DNA of 6,315 nt from Chloroflexota bacterium. Lineage in GTDB: Bacteria; Chloroflexota; Ktedonobacteria; Ktedonobacterales; Ktedonobacteraceae. Where the stretch lies: contig CADDYT010000229.1 in the NCBI GenBank assembly GCA_902810755.1, positions 1 through 6,315 of the forward strand. Reading direction: 5' to 3'. The first letter of the stretch is position 1. The number at the start of each line of letters is the position of its first letter. The notes beneath the pieces were generated by a model. It saw nothing but the letters and a program-made list of their open reading frames with translations, had not been told where the DNA came from and did not search any database. This document shows positions 6,085-6,315 of the stretch, one piece after another. Both the position numbers and the translations under genes were made by a program.

Positions 6085-6122
6085 AAGGGTTTATCTTCCC
6101 GTTTGGGACTCAAGCCAGATAG
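6072..6122 (+). CDS. Possible 16-residue leader ORF derived from the tuf start
   Basis: From the duplicated ATG the frame reads MAKKQGFIFPFGTQAR and stops at TAG 6120-6122, 68 bases before the tuf ATG. Its first four residues equal those of EF-Tu; the rest is read through the fourth CRISPR-like core. The only ribosome binding signal is the weak AGAAG. It may be translated as a leader peptide or may simply be a dead fragment. Confidence 0.2.
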   Translation: MAKKQGFIFPFGTQAR

Positions 6123-6190
6123 AAACATTTCCTGTATCTAAAAGGATCTGTCACCCCATCTGGGATTGAAAAAAGGAGCTACTTTAGCAA

Positions 6191-6315
6191 ATGGCAAAGA
6201 AGAAATTTGAGAGAACGAAACCCCATGTGAACGTGGGAACGATTGGTCACATCGACCATGGCAAGACGACGCTGACGGCGGCCATCACCAAAGTGCTGTC
6301 CACCGCCAAACTGGC
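6191..6315 (+). CDS. tuf: Elongation factor Tu, N-terminal part (runs off the window)
   Basis: The 41 complete codons present read as the EF-Tu N-terminus: [20 protein letters not shown] continuing into the P-loop GHIDHGKT at residues 19-26, which binds GTP phosphates. EF-Tu delivers aminoacyl-tRNA to the ribosome as a GTP complex. The start is set by homology and by AAGGAG at 6173-6178, twelve bases upstream and so slightly far. No terminator or good new promoter is seen between tRNA-Thr and this gene, so it may be read from the consensus promoter at 5448, as in the tRNA-tufB operon of proteobacteria. Ile replaces the more common Val in GHVDHGKT, a known variant. The remaining ~350 residues lie beyond the edge. 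Confidence 0.97.
   Translation, partial: MAKKKFERTKPHVNVGTIGHIDHGKTTLTAAITKVLSTAKL

Larger units (their letters stand above)
5866..6172 (+). repeat. Five degenerate CRISPR-like repeat cores between tRNA-Thr and tuf
   Basis: Five 18-base cores resemble CCCATCTGGGATTGAAAC: 5866-5883, 5949-5966, 6015-6032, 6098-6115 and 6155-6172. Relative to the third core they have 2, 3, 0, 5 and 1 mismatches. The small CCCA/TGGG palindrome followed by ATTGAAAC is how many CRISPR repeats end. Cores three and five also share ATCT(G)AAAAGG about 19 bases upstream, so the ancestral repeat may have been near 37 bases. Start-to-start distances are 83, 66, 83 and 57, too uneven for an active array, and no cas gene or leader is visible. 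The 333-base stretch between tRNA-Thr and tuf holds no convincing protein gene apart from a possible 16-codon frame. It could be a decayed array, a dispersed repeat family or a leader built by local duplication. Confidence 0.55.

Noticed and set aside
5887..6141. 84-codon plus-strand and 88-codon minus-strand frames in the tuf leader
   Set aside because: The plus frame repeats FAIET, SGIET and GLKPD because it reads through the CRISPR-like cores; the minus frame is its shadow. Neither has a ribosome binding site.
5866..6172. A functional CRISPR array
   Set aside because: The cores diverge by up to five of 18 bases, the distances between them vary from 57 to 83, part of one interval is a copy of the tuf start, and no cas gene is visible.

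Overview
The window comes from a bacterial chromosome with GC-rich coding regions. I tentatively suggest Chloroflexota, perhaps Ktedonobacteria-like, from the look of the proteins; nothing here proves the taxon. The two long intact genes are an orphan molybdopterin hydroxylase large subunit and an amidase. Around them lie gene remnants, and the right end is a tRNA-tuf stable-RNA/translation locus.

Left part (1-1142, minus strand): a YgjP/DUF45-type metallopeptidase remnant that ends before its zinc-binding HExxH. It carries a 19-bp tandem duplication whose frameshift is cancelled by a probable 1-base loss. Next is a HigBA-like pair: an apparently intact XRE-type antitoxin overlapping a toxin that keeps only its C-terminal half. 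A GC-rich hairpin and a G-quadruplex-like tract lie upstream of the metallopeptidase remnant.

Centre (1270-5109): a 787-aa xanthine/CO dehydrogenase-family large subunit (plus strand, motif PYRGAGR, form II-like) without its FeS and FAD partner genes. It is convergent with a 474-aa amidase-signature hydrolase (minus strand, complete Lys-Ser-Ser triad). A divergent promoter region follows, and then a winged-helix (HTH_42-like) gene cut off after about 45 codons.

Right part (5448-6315): a consensus sigma70 promoter (TTGACA, 17 bp, TATAAT) precedes two tandem tRNA-Tyr genes, tRNA-Thr(GGT) and the start of tuf. This resembles the tRNA-tufB operon of proteobacteria. The 333-bp tRNA-Thr to tuf leader is the most unusual part. 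It holds five degenerate CRISPR-like cores ending in GATTGAAAC, a 12-bp long-range stem, and an extra copy of the tuf translation start that opens a 16-codon reading frame. I see no terminator between the tRNAs and tuf, so co-transcription with a structured or duplicated leader is plausible but unproven.
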